Shown one piece after another: positions 37,815 to 47,173 of a stretch of 64,000 nucleotides of DNA; position 1 is the first letter of the stretch; every line of letters starts with the position of its first letter. Location: contig NC_012964.1 of the NCBI RefSeq assembly GCF_000027005.1, positions 558,001 to 622,000 on the forward strand. The letters are read 5' to 3'. The stretch comes from Komagataella phaffii GS115 (taxonomy: Eukaryota; Ascomycota; Pichiomycetes; Pichiales; Pichiaceae). A program made the translations under genes and the position numbers. The notes beneath the pieces were generated by a model. The model saw nothing but the letters and a program-made list of their open reading frames with translations, ran no database searches and was not told where the DNA came from.

Positions 37815-40016
37815 CTAATTATAGGGATATTTCCCAGTAAATAGTTGGGAAGGTTGGAAAACTTCATTCAAGAGTTTCCACCAAAAACTAGTGAACCTTT
37901 CTTTTGGGTTGTCTTCGGTAGTGTTATCGGTCAATGCAGACAGTACCATTTCACTTAAAGGATTCGTCGGTAATTCTTTCAAATCTTTTATTAATCCCAC
38001 AATGTATAGCTCCAGTAATTCGTCAGAGTTGTCTATTCGTTTCTCCGAGCGTGACGATTTAGTTTTCACAGGAATCAAATGACGAGCGTACTCTGAGTCA
38101 TAGGTTCGATTCATTGGGTCATCGTACTGTGGGAGTTTAGGCAAAAAACGAGATGTGAGTGCCTTAGATTCTGGTTCTTCAGGCGCCAGTACATCTATCA
38201 ACGATATCCGAGTTCCGATTGACTTTGCATCATCATTCTCTTCCCTATTCGTGGACCCAGTAAGTGGCGGGGTCACCGACTTTGAGGGAGATAGTCGCCT
38301 GGGTGGGGGGTTTTTGGCCGGTTTAACCCTACGATCAAGTAAGATCTTGGTATGCTTGTAAATCAAACGAAAAATCACTATCATTTGAGTCATTTGTAAA
38401 CCAAAAGCGACCGGCCTGTGGTTGTCGTTGTGAAACAGATCCATCATCGTGTCTAATTCCAGAAGCAGTTCACTGGAGGTCAACGGGAGAGTGTCACTAC
38501 AGACACTGTAAAAATACAAAATTGCTGTGTCATAAAATCCACCGAAGCGGAAACTTGATGGAAATCTATAGTTAGAAGTCAGATTTTGATCATACAATCT
38601 TAAAAGGTTGAGCGTGGAGTTGTGCAGAATGATAAAATCACCTGTGGAGAGCTTTGTATGTTGGATGCATGGGCGATAAAGTTGGTTTAATGTTGAATAA
38701 TACATAAATAGGACGTCATTTTTTTTTATTCCCATTTCCTTATTGGTATAGACTGTGCTAAACCAGTCATTAATTTGATTATGGCGGGAGGAAATCCAAG
38801 CACGAGAAGTAGACTTCAAAAAGGGGTTCACAATGTAAGGGCGGTATAAAGTTTGCCATATTTGGGATTGAATTTTCCTTAGTTTGACCAACGAACAGAG
38901 TGGGTAATACGACTCATTAGACTCAAGAGGTCCTAGAAGAGCTGTGATATCAAAATCGTTCACCATATAAGGTCTTGATGAAAGTCCGTTGACTAAACGT
39001 TCCTGGCAATACCATGCCCAAAACAGCTTTCTAAATCGAATAGTTTCCTCGTGTTGAAATAAATCTGGACTTTCCGTGTTAATCGGTAGTTTCTGCTCCA
39101 AGCTCAATAGGGATGACTCCAAATATAGGCTCATTTCTATGACAATTCTGCCACAAACATTCAGGATACTATAAATATCGGTTTCCATTGATTTGTAGAA
39201 CCCACAGAGTGACATTAGTAACAGACAGCGGAGAGTTTCTGTTTGCTGAATGATAGGAGGTTTTGAATCCTTTGTAAGCTGGAGCAAAATATGGCGGAGG
39301 AAATACTGAGCACTTTTATGATACTCATCAGAGCTCAAAATTGTTTCACTATTCTCCAATTGACTCAGTTTTTGTGACACTACTAGCGTGAGTATGGTGT
39401 AAAGAACGTAGAGCTCAAGTGCGGAGACTTTGCAATTCAGTAAATACAAGATAGCATTCTCTGATGATAGTCCTTGAAATTGATTCAATTTTTTGTATAC
39501 TTTGTTGGTGACATCCAAAACCCATTCACGATCAACCAAATGTAAATGTGACATGGAATCCTTAAAGAAGTACTCTATTACCAACAAAAGCTCTTCTTTC
39601 AAAGGAAGGTTTACTACTGATAAGGACGCCAACGTGCTCGTGGGTTCATCAGGATTACTAAAATGAAATGGGACCAAGCTCAAAACAGACAGTTGTGGAA
39701 GTTTCTCAAACAATTCCGCTTCTGCAAGTTTCCGACGTTGAACAGTAGCTACCAAGGAGCCACCTCGTAATTCAGAGGATTCCTTGGGTAGCACCGAATT
39801 TGAATCATTCAAAGGAGTTATTTCATCCGTGTCACTGGTGGAACTGAGCAACTTTTCATAGTCGGTTCGGCTCATCAAAAGTTTTGTCACCGGATGATGA
39901 ACCATGCACTCAATCTTCGACTTCTCACAGCGGGAGCATCTCGGGTACCGGAAGTCACATCTGTGCTTGAGCGACCTGCATTTCTGGCAAGCAGTTCTGG
40001 CTCTGATAGCTCCCAT
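37815..40016 (-). CDS. Zn2Cys6 transcription factor
   Basis: 733 residues. The zinc cluster is at the N-terminus (CQKCRSLKHRCDFRYPRCSRC, then a sixth Cys; spacing C-2-C-6-C-6-C-2-C-6-C), so it binds DNA as a Gal4-class factor. A fungal-specific middle homology domain covers about 170-500 (for example FRKLFWAWYCQERLVNGLSSRPYMV). A Pro/Ser-rich stretch is near 565-590 (PAKNPPPRRLSPSKS). The target genes cannot be told from sequence, and I do not match it to a named factor. The ATG at 40016 is five residues before the first basic residue pair, a usual arrangement for the class. Confidence 0.9.
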   Translation of the reverse strand: MGAIRARTACQKCRSLKHRCDFRYPRCSRCEKSKIECMVHHPVTKLLMSRTDYEKLLSSTSDTDEITPLNDSNSVLPKESSELRGGSLVATVQRRKLAEAELFEKLPQLSVLSLVPFHFSNPDEPTSTLASLSVVNLPLKEELLLVIEYFFKDSMSHLHLVDREWVLDVTNKVYKKLNQFQGLSSENAILYLLNCKVSALELYVLYTILTLVVSQKLSQLENSETILSSDEYHKSAQYFLRHILLQLTKDSKPPIIQQTETLRCLLLMSLCGFYKSMETDIYSILNVCGRIVIEMSLYLESSLLSLEQKLPINTESPDLFQHEETIRFRKLFWAWYCQERLVNGLSSRPYMVNDFDITALLGPLESNESYYPLCSLVKLRKIQSQIWQTLYRPYIVNPFLKSTSRAWISSRHNQINDWFSTVYTNKEMGIKKNDVLFMYYSTLNQLYRPCIQHTKLSTGDFIILHNSTLNLLRLYDQNLTSNYRFPSSFRFGGFYDTAILYFYSVCSDTLPLTSSELLLELDTMMDLFHNDNHRPVAFGLQMTQMIVIFRLIYKHTKILLDRRVKPAKNPPPRRLSPSKSVTPPLTGSTNREENDDAKSIGTRISLIDVLAPEEPESKALTSRFLPKLPQYDDPMNRTYDSEYARHLIPVKTKSSRSEKRIDNSDELLELYIVGLIKDLKELPTNPLSEMVLSALTDNTTEDNPKERFTSFWWKLLNEVFQPSQLFTGKYPYN

Positions 40017-40213
40017 CTTTGAAGCTGGTTATACGGAGTTTAGGGTTTGGAGGTAGCTACAGTTGGGATGGCCAAGGGCCCCCGGATCAACAATGTGATG
40101 TTGGATGGCACCATTATATTGTGGCTCAATTGGTGACAGATACGCGAAATACAAATATGGGACACTTGCATCTTGGTTGAGATTTCAATGTGTGAGTGCA
40201 GTAACGACAATAG

Positions 40214-42403
40214 CTAGTTTTCCCCTTTTGATAACCTAGCGACTTCTAGACACATTTTCCTCAGCTCTGTGGAGCGAATATTACGCAGTACTTCGTTTAG
40301 TACATCGTTGAAAGTCTTGGGAAGCGCTTCTCGTAGCTTGGAGGTGGAAATTTGCCCGCAATTGATCAGTATGAAAAGTGTTCGTTCAACTATTGGTTCT
40401 TCCGACCTCTGCTTGTCTAGAACTTTTGACAAGTAGTGAATGAAATCTTTATTTTCGACCAGTACATCAGCCACCAAATCGTAAACTGAAGCATTAGCAA
40501 AGAAACTTAGTATTGCGCTTTGGGAGGGACCAGTACTCAGATGGTAAAGTAAATCCAACAGTGTATCGTAGTTCTTCTTCGTGTCTGGTTTTGACCAATT
40601 GAAGACGTATTGTAAGCAGTCAGGGCAGTCGCTGAGATTGGATAGTAACTCCAACATTGATTGACGTATGCTGGATATTTCACTAATTAGGAAGTTGGGT
40701 AGACTTGGCAAAACGGCATTGCTGATGGTTTTCTTCAAATCCATATTTGGAACTGAGGCCAAATTCGTAAGTGATATAATTACTTCAAAAACGGCTTGAT
40801 TTGCAACCTGGGATTCTAGATGCATGGCAAATATCGTTTTATATCTTGTCTGATACTTTTGATGATCATATGCCTGCACTAGTTGAACCAAAAAGGCCAC
40901 TGGGATCAGATCATATTTTTCAACAACTACCTCAGGGTTGCTTGTAAGTAGGATCTTAGAGACTGACTCAATGCATACCATCTGGGATTCAAGTTGAGCT
41001 TGATTATCTTTGGTAGATATTAAGTGGGAGAATAGAATATCCAACCCCTTTTGTTCAAAAACTATCGACCTGGTTTCCTTGAAAATAACTATGTTGTGTA
41101 TCAGATTAATAATTGAATTATGGACCAAACTGGTAGATGCTTCATCTTTGAAAAGGGCTAGCAGTGAACTCATTAAATCTTGATGGGCAAGAATGTGAAA
41201 TATGAAGTTGAGTATCTCTGTTGGGTCATCTTTTTCGGTATCCTCTAGAACTTTAGAAATTGATTCGTCTGGAGTTTTCGTAGAGGTGACGTTTTCCAAA
41301 ATGCTGAGGATTCCATAAGCCAAATTGAGGTTCTTCTTCTCTTTCAGTAATTGCAATATTGTAATTAATAAATCGTCATCGTTCCTTATCATTCGTTTGG
41401 CCTCAACTTTGATGGATAGATACGTAAGTCCTTCCAATGACAGATCCAGGATCTCAGTCGAAGCATCAGTAATTACACCAGCAATAAAAATATCATAGGT
41501 CATGGTGAGCTGCGTACTCTTGTCTCCCATTGAGGGCATATGCCACGTTTTCACAATGACCAACGCAGTTAATGTGAGTATCAATTGAGCTCGTTCGTTC
41601 TTTGAAAACGAAACAGTAAGAAGCTTGGACAACAACTGGGAATAATGACTGTGGATGAGGTTTCGGGTGGATTCATCAATACATAAATTCGATAGCATGT
41701 AGAGTATCTTCAGTAATAAAGAACTGTTCTCAAGCTCAGCTGCATTTAAGGTTGTTAACCTGGATATATCAGTGGTTAGAAGCCGAAGAAAACTTTCATT
41801 ACTAGCGTATTTGGAAACTGTCTCGGGAAAAATTACTATCAAATGGCTAACACATTCGTACAAGAAACTGTTCAATTCCTGTAACCCCACATCGTTCAAG
41901 AAACTATCCACATAATATTCAGCTGTACGTTCAAATTCACAGTAATCGGAAATCCTTTTATCAACCTGTTTTAAGTGTGCCAAAACTAGTAAAATATCTG
42001 GTCTGACCAAAGCATCATTTAGTAAATACAGCATTGACATGACTGGACCCTCAAGGTCCTCTTTAATCGAGTGAAAATTGGTGTCAATTAAGTTATTGAA
42101 AAGTTGCAGATAGGTAACAACGTGGTTAGTGGATATGGTGGACGAGCCATTTTTCTTATACCACTTCAGCAAATCCGTGAAACCTGAGCAAAAGTGGCTC
42201 AAAACAAAATCAGCTAGAAAGGGATCCTCATCAGCTAGCAGTGCTTGTAACAAGGATACCGTCTTCTTGTAATCAGGATCAAATATCCATAACTTGATAT
42301 AAGCCGGCTGCTTGACTAACTTCTTAACCTTCTCTCTGGAATCTTTTGACTTACTCTCAAGATACTCGTCAATTGTGGCAGTCAATTCGGTAAGTTGGTC
42401 CAT
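40214..42403 (-). CDS. SHE4: UCS-domain myosin chaperone She4
   Basis: 729 residues, all helical repeats. The pattern fits UNC-45/Cro1/She4: LSNLCIDESTRNLI, ALVIVKTW, GLTYLSIKVEAKRMIR and the later LASVPN segment align with S. cerevisiae She4 from memory. The UCS part is roughly residues 250-720; no TPR domain is present, as in fungal members. She4 folds and stabilises myosins, mainly type I and V, and is needed for endocytosis, actin polarity and ASH1 mRNA transport. No frame defects are seen. It is upstream of the regulator gene and downstream of YNG2, all on the minus strand. Confidence 0.85.
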   Translation of the reverse strand: MDQLTELTATIDEYLESKSKDSREKVKKLVKQPAYIKLWIFDPDYKKTVSLLQALLADEDPFLADFVLSHFCSGFTDLLKWYKKNGSSTISTNHVVTYLQLFNNLIDTNFHSIKEDLEGPVMSMLYLLNDALVRPDILLVLAHLKQVDKRISDYCEFERTAEYYVDSFLNDVGLQELNSFLYECVSHLIVIFPETVSKYASNESFLRLLTTDISRLTTLNAAELENSSLLLKILYMLSNLCIDESTRNLIHSHYSQLLSKLLTVSFSKNERAQLILTLTALVIVKTWHMPSMGDKSTQLTMTYDIFIAGVITDASTEILDLSLEGLTYLSIKVEAKRMIRNDDDLLITILQLLKEKKNLNLAYGILSILENVTSTKTPDESISKVLEDTEKDDPTEILNFIFHILAHQDLMSSLLALFKDEASTSLVHNSIINLIHNIVIFKETRSIVFEQKGLDILFSHLISTKDNQAQLESQMVCIESVSKILLTSNPEVVVEKYDLIPVAFLVQLVQAYDHQKYQTRYKTIFAMHLESQVANQAVFEVIISLTNLASVPNMDLKKTISNAVLPSLPNFLISEISSIRQSMLELLSNLSDCPDCLQYVFNWSKPDTKKNYDTLLDLLYHLSTGPSQSAILSFFANASVYDLVADVLVENKDFIHYLSKVLDKQRSEEPIVERTLFILINCGQISTSKLREALPKTFNDVLNEVLRNIRSTELRKMCLEVARLSKGEN

Positions 42404-42553
42404 AATGGGGCAGAAAGTGATAGATATGATTTAGGCAGATAACCATCGCTCGTACCCTCACTGCATAAAAGCATCTGATATGAAATTTGTCGAGCACGTA
42501 TGTAGACTCGAAGGGCTGGGCCAGTCAATTTAGTATACATATATTACAAACTT

Positions 42554-43339
42554 TTACGTCTCCACCTTCTTCTTCTTCCTGTCTCTCTTTCTTACACTTT
42601 GATCGTTCTTACAATCTGGACAGTACCAAATTCCAGAGGGAGGTTGTGCAGTGAGACCGACACAATCGTAGTGAAACCACTCGTATTTACAATCTGGATT
42701 GTCACACGCAATCATATCACCAAAAGATACTTGTTGGCAGAAACAATACAACTCATCTTCTTCTCCTGTTTGGTTCAATTCACTTGCGTTCTTCTTTCTA
42801 TGTGTTCTTGTTGGTGCTGATGATGATAACGGGGGAGATTCAAACCTTGATTGCGTTCTACTAACACCATTTCTCTGTCTCTTTTTGGGTACAACTCCAG
42901 GTGTGCTGCTTTGGCTCGGAGGAACAGGAGTTAAACTACTCATCCCATCCGACATGTTCTTGTCCTCTTCAATCATATCATCTGGGGCTAGTAACCCTTC
43001 ACTCTCCAATTTCTCAATATCACTTTCCAATCTGACCAAATGTTTACTGATCAAAAGAAGAGCTGTGTTGGACAGCAATATCTTCTCTTCCTGTAAAGCT
43101 TTGGCCTTTGTGAAGTCTTCATTTATCTTGCTGTACAACTGTTGTTCTTTAGGATGTTTGACTAGTGAGCCATGTTGTTTGATGTATTTATGTAATTGGT
43201 TGTCCTTTCCCTGTGTCCTTTTCCGAATCTGATACAGCGTCATATCTTTGTCCCTGAGCTCCTCCAGAAGATGAGCCAGTTCTGAAGGAAGATTGGACAG
43301 ATCCTGGGTGTACTGCTCTAGAACTGTGGCAGCATCCAT
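42554..43339 (-). CDS. YNG2: ING-family PHD finger protein Yng2 (NuA4 subunit)
   Basis: 261 residues. An N-terminal ING helical domain (VLEQYTQDLSNLPSEL and the later NTALLLISKHLVRLE) is followed by a Ser/Thr/basic linker. A C-terminal PHD finger follows (about 200-245: YCFCQQVSFGDMIACDN, then CKYEWFHYDCVGL, then WYCPDC), with all Cys4-His-Cys3 ligands visible. The collinear pattern matches yeast Yng2 better than Yng1 or Pho23. As part of the Piccolo NuA4 module it supports Esa1 acetylation of H4 and H2A, and the PHD finger reads H3K4 methylation. A basic KKKKVET-type tail ends the protein. Confidence 0.93.
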   Translation of the reverse strand: MDAATVLEQYTQDLSNLPSELAHLLEELRDKDMTLYQIRKRTQGKDNQLHKYIKQHGSLVKHPKEQQLYSKINEDFTKAKALQEEKILLSNTALLLISKHLVRLESDIEKLESEGLLAPDDMIEEDKNMSDGMSSLTPVPPSQSSTPGVVPKKRQRNGVSRTQSRFESPPLSSSAPTRTHRKKNASELNQTGEEDELYCFCQQVSFGDMIACDNPDCKYEWFHYDCVGLTAQPPSGIWYCPDCKNDQSVRKRDRKKKKVET

Positions 43340-43427
43340 GGTGGGAGAGTTGAATGTTGGAACAAATTTTATTACATCGCGCTGTATACTTCCTTTACTT
43401 ACATCATCGACCTATCGAACGGCCTAC

Positions 43428-44216
43428 TCATTTCAGCATGGTCTTTTGAGGAGAATCTACCGCCCTGGCAGTTGAAATTCCTCCCGTGGAGTTCACCCTT
43501 GGCCTAGGCTTATTGAGAACACTTTTGGAGCTGACCCCCAAGTCGATGGACTCAATCGGTTTTTCTTCTACTTTTGCTCCCCTCCCAAAGATTCTGGACC
43601 TCAACGAACCAACAATATCGGGTATCCCGGTGACACTGGAGGTCTGCCAGGATACCAGTGATTTAGTTGACGCTGATTCAGAATCCACATCGTTGAAAAA
43701 TTGATTCGCTTTAGCAACGGTTGCCAAATGTTTCTCAATTAACGCAGCATTACGACTGTTGGCTTTGAATCCAATGTCCACAAAGCTGCCCACAATTGGA
43801 ATCAGCTTAAACAGAAAATCGGCTATAATATTCAGCAGTATGAAGAAATGGATATCCCATGGAACTGGATTGTCCAATTGAAAAATTAGCCTGTAGATTA
43901 GCAATGAGTTGATTGCAGCTAACACATCTCCAACAACAGGAACCACAGATATAACTCCATTCCAACCGAACTTGACTCCGCAAATATTGAATAAGTAGTC
44001 TAGCCTATAGGATCTTCTTTGAATCTTTTGGAACAGTTTGGTGTCGTTATCTGAAAGCCCCACAGGTGGCTGGATATAACTGCGAATCACTTTGGAATTG
44101 GGGTCGGTAGGATCGAGTTGCACCTCCTCGTAATAAGGATCATCAAAGCCAAACCGGTTCAGCTTGGTCTCTCCAAAGAACTTTTTAGTGATGAATTTCA
44201 ACAAAAATTTCTTCAT
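43428..44216 (-). CDS. DUF4112-like membrane protein
   Basis: 262 residues. The central hydrophobic region (about 75-165) holds GWNGVISVVPVVGDVLAAINSLLIYRL and FILLNIIADFLFKLIPIVGSFVD, which give two or three membrane spans with the repeated P-[IV]-VG-[DS] motif of DUF4112 proteins. A conserved KANSRNAALIEKHL follows. The N-terminus is basic (MKKFLLKFITKKFF) and the C-terminus is Ser-rich and hydrophilic. The molecular role of the family is unknown to me; location in an internal membrane is inferred. Confidence 0.75.
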   Translation of the reverse strand: MKKFLLKFITKKFFGETKLNRFGFDDPYYEEVQLDPTDPNSKVIRSYIQPPVGLSDNDTKLFQKIQRRSYRLDYLFNICGVKFGWNGVISVVPVVGDVLAAINSLLIYRLIFQLDNPVPWDIHFFILLNIIADFLFKLIPIVGSFVDIGFKANSRNAALIEKHLATVAKANQFFNDVDSESASTKSLVSWQTSSVTGIPDIVGSLRSRIFGRGAKVEEKPIESIDLGVSSKSVLNKPRPRVNSTGGISTARAVDSPQKTMLK

Positions 44217-44353
44217 CTCTGGGTTTACTTAGTGGTTGAAAATCGATAACGAGCAAAGCAATCTAGGCGAGATAGATATACCCAACTCCAAAAACAGCAA
44301 GCAATACGTCAAACAGGCAATTTTTAATTAGTGTGTACACATTATAAACATAT

Positions 44354-46051
44354 CTAGGTTCTCTTTGTAGCTTTAGTCGAGTTCTTAGCAGCAGACGAGG
44401 AATCAGTCTTCTCAGTCTCATCTTCAGTAACCTCCTCGATCTTCTGGGTAGACTTTGTTGGTGTCTTTGCAGAAGTCTCTGGCTTCTTGCCAGCACCGGT
44501 CAATGCAAAAATCAAACCTGACCAAACGGCTACAAGGAAGGTGAAACCCGAAAAAAATGTGACCAAGTAGTAAACTGCTTCGCCCGGACGTTCCAACAAA
44601 ACTGAGGGTTCTTGAACAACATCATTCAAAAAGGCGTTAGCACTGACGTAATACTCCAATACAGTTTGGAAAACAGTGTCGAACACATCTGTAAAAATGT
44701 TTCCAGTAGAGTCTAAACCAGTTTCAGGTGGGGTTTCAGGCTCAAAATCTGGCTTTGGAGCATTCTTTGCAGATTCTGCTTCCTCCAACTCCAATTTTGG
44801 AACAAAAGTTTCGTTTCCAATGAATTCAGCTTCCTTAATAGAATGGCCTAGGTAGATGTTGTCAAAGAGAATATCTGCATTCATGGTCCACAACTCAAAA
44901 CCAAGACCTCCAATAGGTTCCAAGTTTGCTGGTTTCTTGTCTTCAAAGTAGTTAGGGTTGGCAATCTTCTTAGGGCTCCAAGGTCCCTTGTAATCAGGGT
45001 TCTCAATAAGAGGAGGACTCCACTTACCCTTGTAGTTAGGATTGGTAATATATGGAGCCTTCCAAGGGCCACATCCAATATCTGCGCATTCTGGATTTGG
45101 AATAACAGGAGCAACCCATTCGCCATCCTCTTCATCGTCCCAGTCTTCGGGCTTGGTGGCCTCTGGATCAGGGATGTACAATTCAGCATCTTCGTTCCAG
45201 TTTTCTGGTTTCACAGCTTCCGGATCGACGATTCGCAATGGCTCGGACTCGTCCCAATCTTCAGGCTTGACAGCATCTGGATCTGGGATCATGTCTTCAT
45301 CAACCCAATCTTCGGGTTTTTGGTCTTCCGGATCGTCAATCTCCTTCGGAGCGCCAAATGGTGGCTTTATCAACTTCTCGTTCAACAAGTTACCAGCTTT
45401 AGCAACCTCACCGTTGATTCTGATTTCAAAGTCATTATTGGGCTTGATAATCAGGGTGTATAGAGAAGTAGTCTTGACGATTCTACCCATTGGAGGAGTA
45501 GCCAATTGATGTTCCTCATATTCGCCGGTGGCTGGGTTCTTCCTCTTAATAATCAAGTGCACTTTATTCGTGGTTCCACATTTATCAGGACCAAACATGA
45601 CTTGATAAGGGGTCTCGTTAGAGAACTCATTCTTGTTCAGACCCTCAGCACTCAATAATTTAACATAAGCACCTCCACAGTTCAATCCTTGTTGAAGCTT
45701 GACTTCGTATTGCAAGACCAACGTATTGTCAGTGTTGTCAAATACCTGTGGTAATTGGGCAGATATTGCGTGGTGAGCTGCCTCAGATTTCACAACCAGA
45801 CCCCTGTCCTTCTTGAATCCAGGATAGACAACAGGTTCCTCAATGGCCCATTCTCCAACATAAGTGAATTCTTCATTCTTAACGGCATGGGAGATCTTCC
45901 AGGTGTCGCCGAGTTTCGGTTCCTTGTCGAATTGTTCAAAGAAAGATGACTTGTCCAACTGAGCTTCCAAGGGTCTGAACTCAGCGGGTTCGGATTCGGC
46001 TAAAGCACCAACAGCGAACAACGTAGAACTTGCAATGGTAGAGATCTTCAT
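44354..46051 (-). CDS. CNE1: Calnexin homologue, ER lectin chaperone
   Basis: 565 residues: signal peptide (about 1-18), globular lectin domain, then a P-domain. The P-domain has four type-1 repeats (IPDPDAVKPEDWD-like) followed by four type-2 repeats (GPWKAPYITNPNYKGKW-like). Next come a second lectin part, one membrane span near 500-522 and a cytosolic tail of about 40 residues that is Lys/Thr/Ser-rich. Calnexin binds monoglucosylated glycoproteins and retains them in the ER. The 4+4 repeat count equals that of animal calnexin. No classic KKXX retrieval signal is seen at the C-terminus, which ends KATKRT. The upstream region carries UPRE-like sites. Confidence 0.97.
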   Translation of the reverse strand: MKISTIASSTLFAVGALAESEPAEFRPLEAQLDKSSFFEQFDKEPKLGDTWKISHAVKNEEFTYVGEWAIEEPVVYPGFKKDRGLVVKSEAAHHAISAQLPQVFDNTDNTLVLQYEVKLQQGLNCGGAYVKLLSAEGLNKNEFSNETPYQVMFGPDKCGTTNKVHLIIKRKNPATGEYEEHQLATPPMGRIVKTTSLYTLIIKPNNDFEIRINGEVAKAGNLLNEKLIKPPFGAPKEIDDPEDQKPEDWVDEDMIPDPDAVKPEDWDESEPLRIVDPEAVKPENWNEDAELYIPDPEATKPEDWDDEEDGEWVAPVIPNPECADIGCGPWKAPYITNPNYKGKWSPPLIENPDYKGPWSPKKIANPNYFEDKKPANLEPIGGLGFELWTMNADILFDNIYLGHSIKEAEFIGNETFVPKLELEEAESAKNAPKPDFEPETPPETGLDSTGNIFTDVFDTVFQTVLEYYVSANAFLNDVVQEPSVLLERPGEAVYYLVTFFSGFTFLVAVWSGLIFALTGAGKKPETSAKTPTKSTQKIEEVTEDETEKTDSSSAAKNSTKATKRT

Positions 46052-46477
46052 GACGTGGCAAAAGAACTGATGAGTAACAAGAGAAGTAGTCCGTTCAAAA
46101 AAGGGGTTCTAGGTGAGTATATATAGATGCAGTAGGATAGGGTGGTAGATCTGTTCGAAATATGATTACGTGGCGATTTCGCGTAAATTCCATCAAATTC
46201 TATGAAAGATCGTCTTGGCTAGCAGAGGAGAGAGGAGTGCAGTTGGGGGATGAAACAGATTGTAACGTCTGCTTTCGCTTCCAGGAAAGGTAGTTTACCT
46301 AAATTGTCTTGTGCATTCTAAGACGGCCTTGCTTGAACGGTTTATCGTGGAATGGAGACAACATGTGGTTTACCAGTTCTTCCCCAGAAAATCAGTGTGA
46401 ACTTTATGCTTCGCGAAACTGTAGATGATTTGGGTCTCAGCAAATCAGTTACCTTCTTTCTGCTTAATTCACCCATT
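46052..46477. promoter_or_regulatory. Divergent CNE1/SDH5 promoter with UPRE-like sites
   Basis: TGACGTGGC (46051-46059) touches the CNE1 start codon and TTACGTGGC (46166-46174) lies about 115 bp upstream. Both resemble the (T)GACGTGG/TACGTG sites of Hac1/XBP1-class factors. A TATATATA stretch at 46117-46124 is well placed for CNE1. The right half must serve SDH5; it contains an in-frame upstream ATG at 46352. Confidence 0.5.
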
Positions 46478-46924
46478 ATGCTCCGGCTTTTCCAAAGAAC
46501 TCAGTTTCAAGGTAGCAAGACTTGTCCAAGGGTGTTTTCGAAATCTTTTCATTCTCTCCCCTTCTTGAGGCAGGAGCTGATACTGAAAGTTGAACCTCTG
46601 AAACGTGATAACGAGTCGGAAGATGTCAAGAGACGCCGTCTGGTTTATCAGTCAAGAAAGAGAGGAATCTTGGAAACAGACCTTCTTCTGTCTCGTTTCG
46701 CAAAACGCTATCTACCGACAATGAGTGTGGAAGAGATGGAAGAGTATGATGACTTATTAAACGAGTTGGATTGGGATATTTATTACTGGGCCGTGAAAAA
46801 CTACGAGGTTACCCCATTGCCTGAAAAGTGGAAGGACTCCAAGATTCTCGCTAAACTACAGGAGATGAGTGCAAACAACGAAGGCGAGATCCTTCGTATG
46901 CCTAACTTAGATGATTCTCCGTGA
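46478..46924 (+). CDS. SDH5: Succinate dehydrogenase flavination factor Sdh5 (SDHAF2)
   Basis: 148 residues from the ATG at 46478. An N-terminal presequence ([18 protein letters not shown]) precedes the conserved core [25 protein letters not shown] and the acidic [20 protein letters not shown]. Sdh5 is the mitochondrial matrix factor that promotes covalent FAD attachment to Sdh1. An in-frame ATG at 46352 would add 42 residues without presequence character. I prefer 46478 because the targeting signal begins there and the size then matches family members. Confidence 0.93.
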   Translation: MLRLFQRTQFQGSKTCPRVFSKSFHSLPFLRQELILKVEPLKRDNESEDVKRRRLVYQSRKRGILETDLLLSRFAKRYLPTMSVEEMEEYDDLLNELDWDIYYWAVKNYEVTPLPEKWKDSKILAKLQEMSANNEGEILRMPNLDDSP

Positions 46925-47173
46925 AAAAGTGGAGTTCTGCTTGTAAATGTATTTATTTCTTCAAGGAACCTCTAGAAAGTTCCATCACCATTCATATCAG
47001 AGAATCAATGTAGCATCTGATGATGTAATCACGCTACACTCCATCGCGCTCTTGCATTCATTTATTCCTCTCTTCGCACTATCTGAGCACTTCCACCTCT
47101 TACAGATACTTTTATTGGACTTTTCCTTCTTTGCCGCCCAGCGTTTTACTTCTTGAAGAGCAGAGATAACACA

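Noticed and set aside
46975..46982. Heat-shock element before CDC37
   Set aside because: Only two correctly spaced units (GAAagTTC) are present; a third is out of phase, so it is too weak to list as a feature.
46947..47156. 69-codon frame between SDH5 and CDC37
   Set aside because: No conserved features; it lies in the CDC37 leader and promoter.
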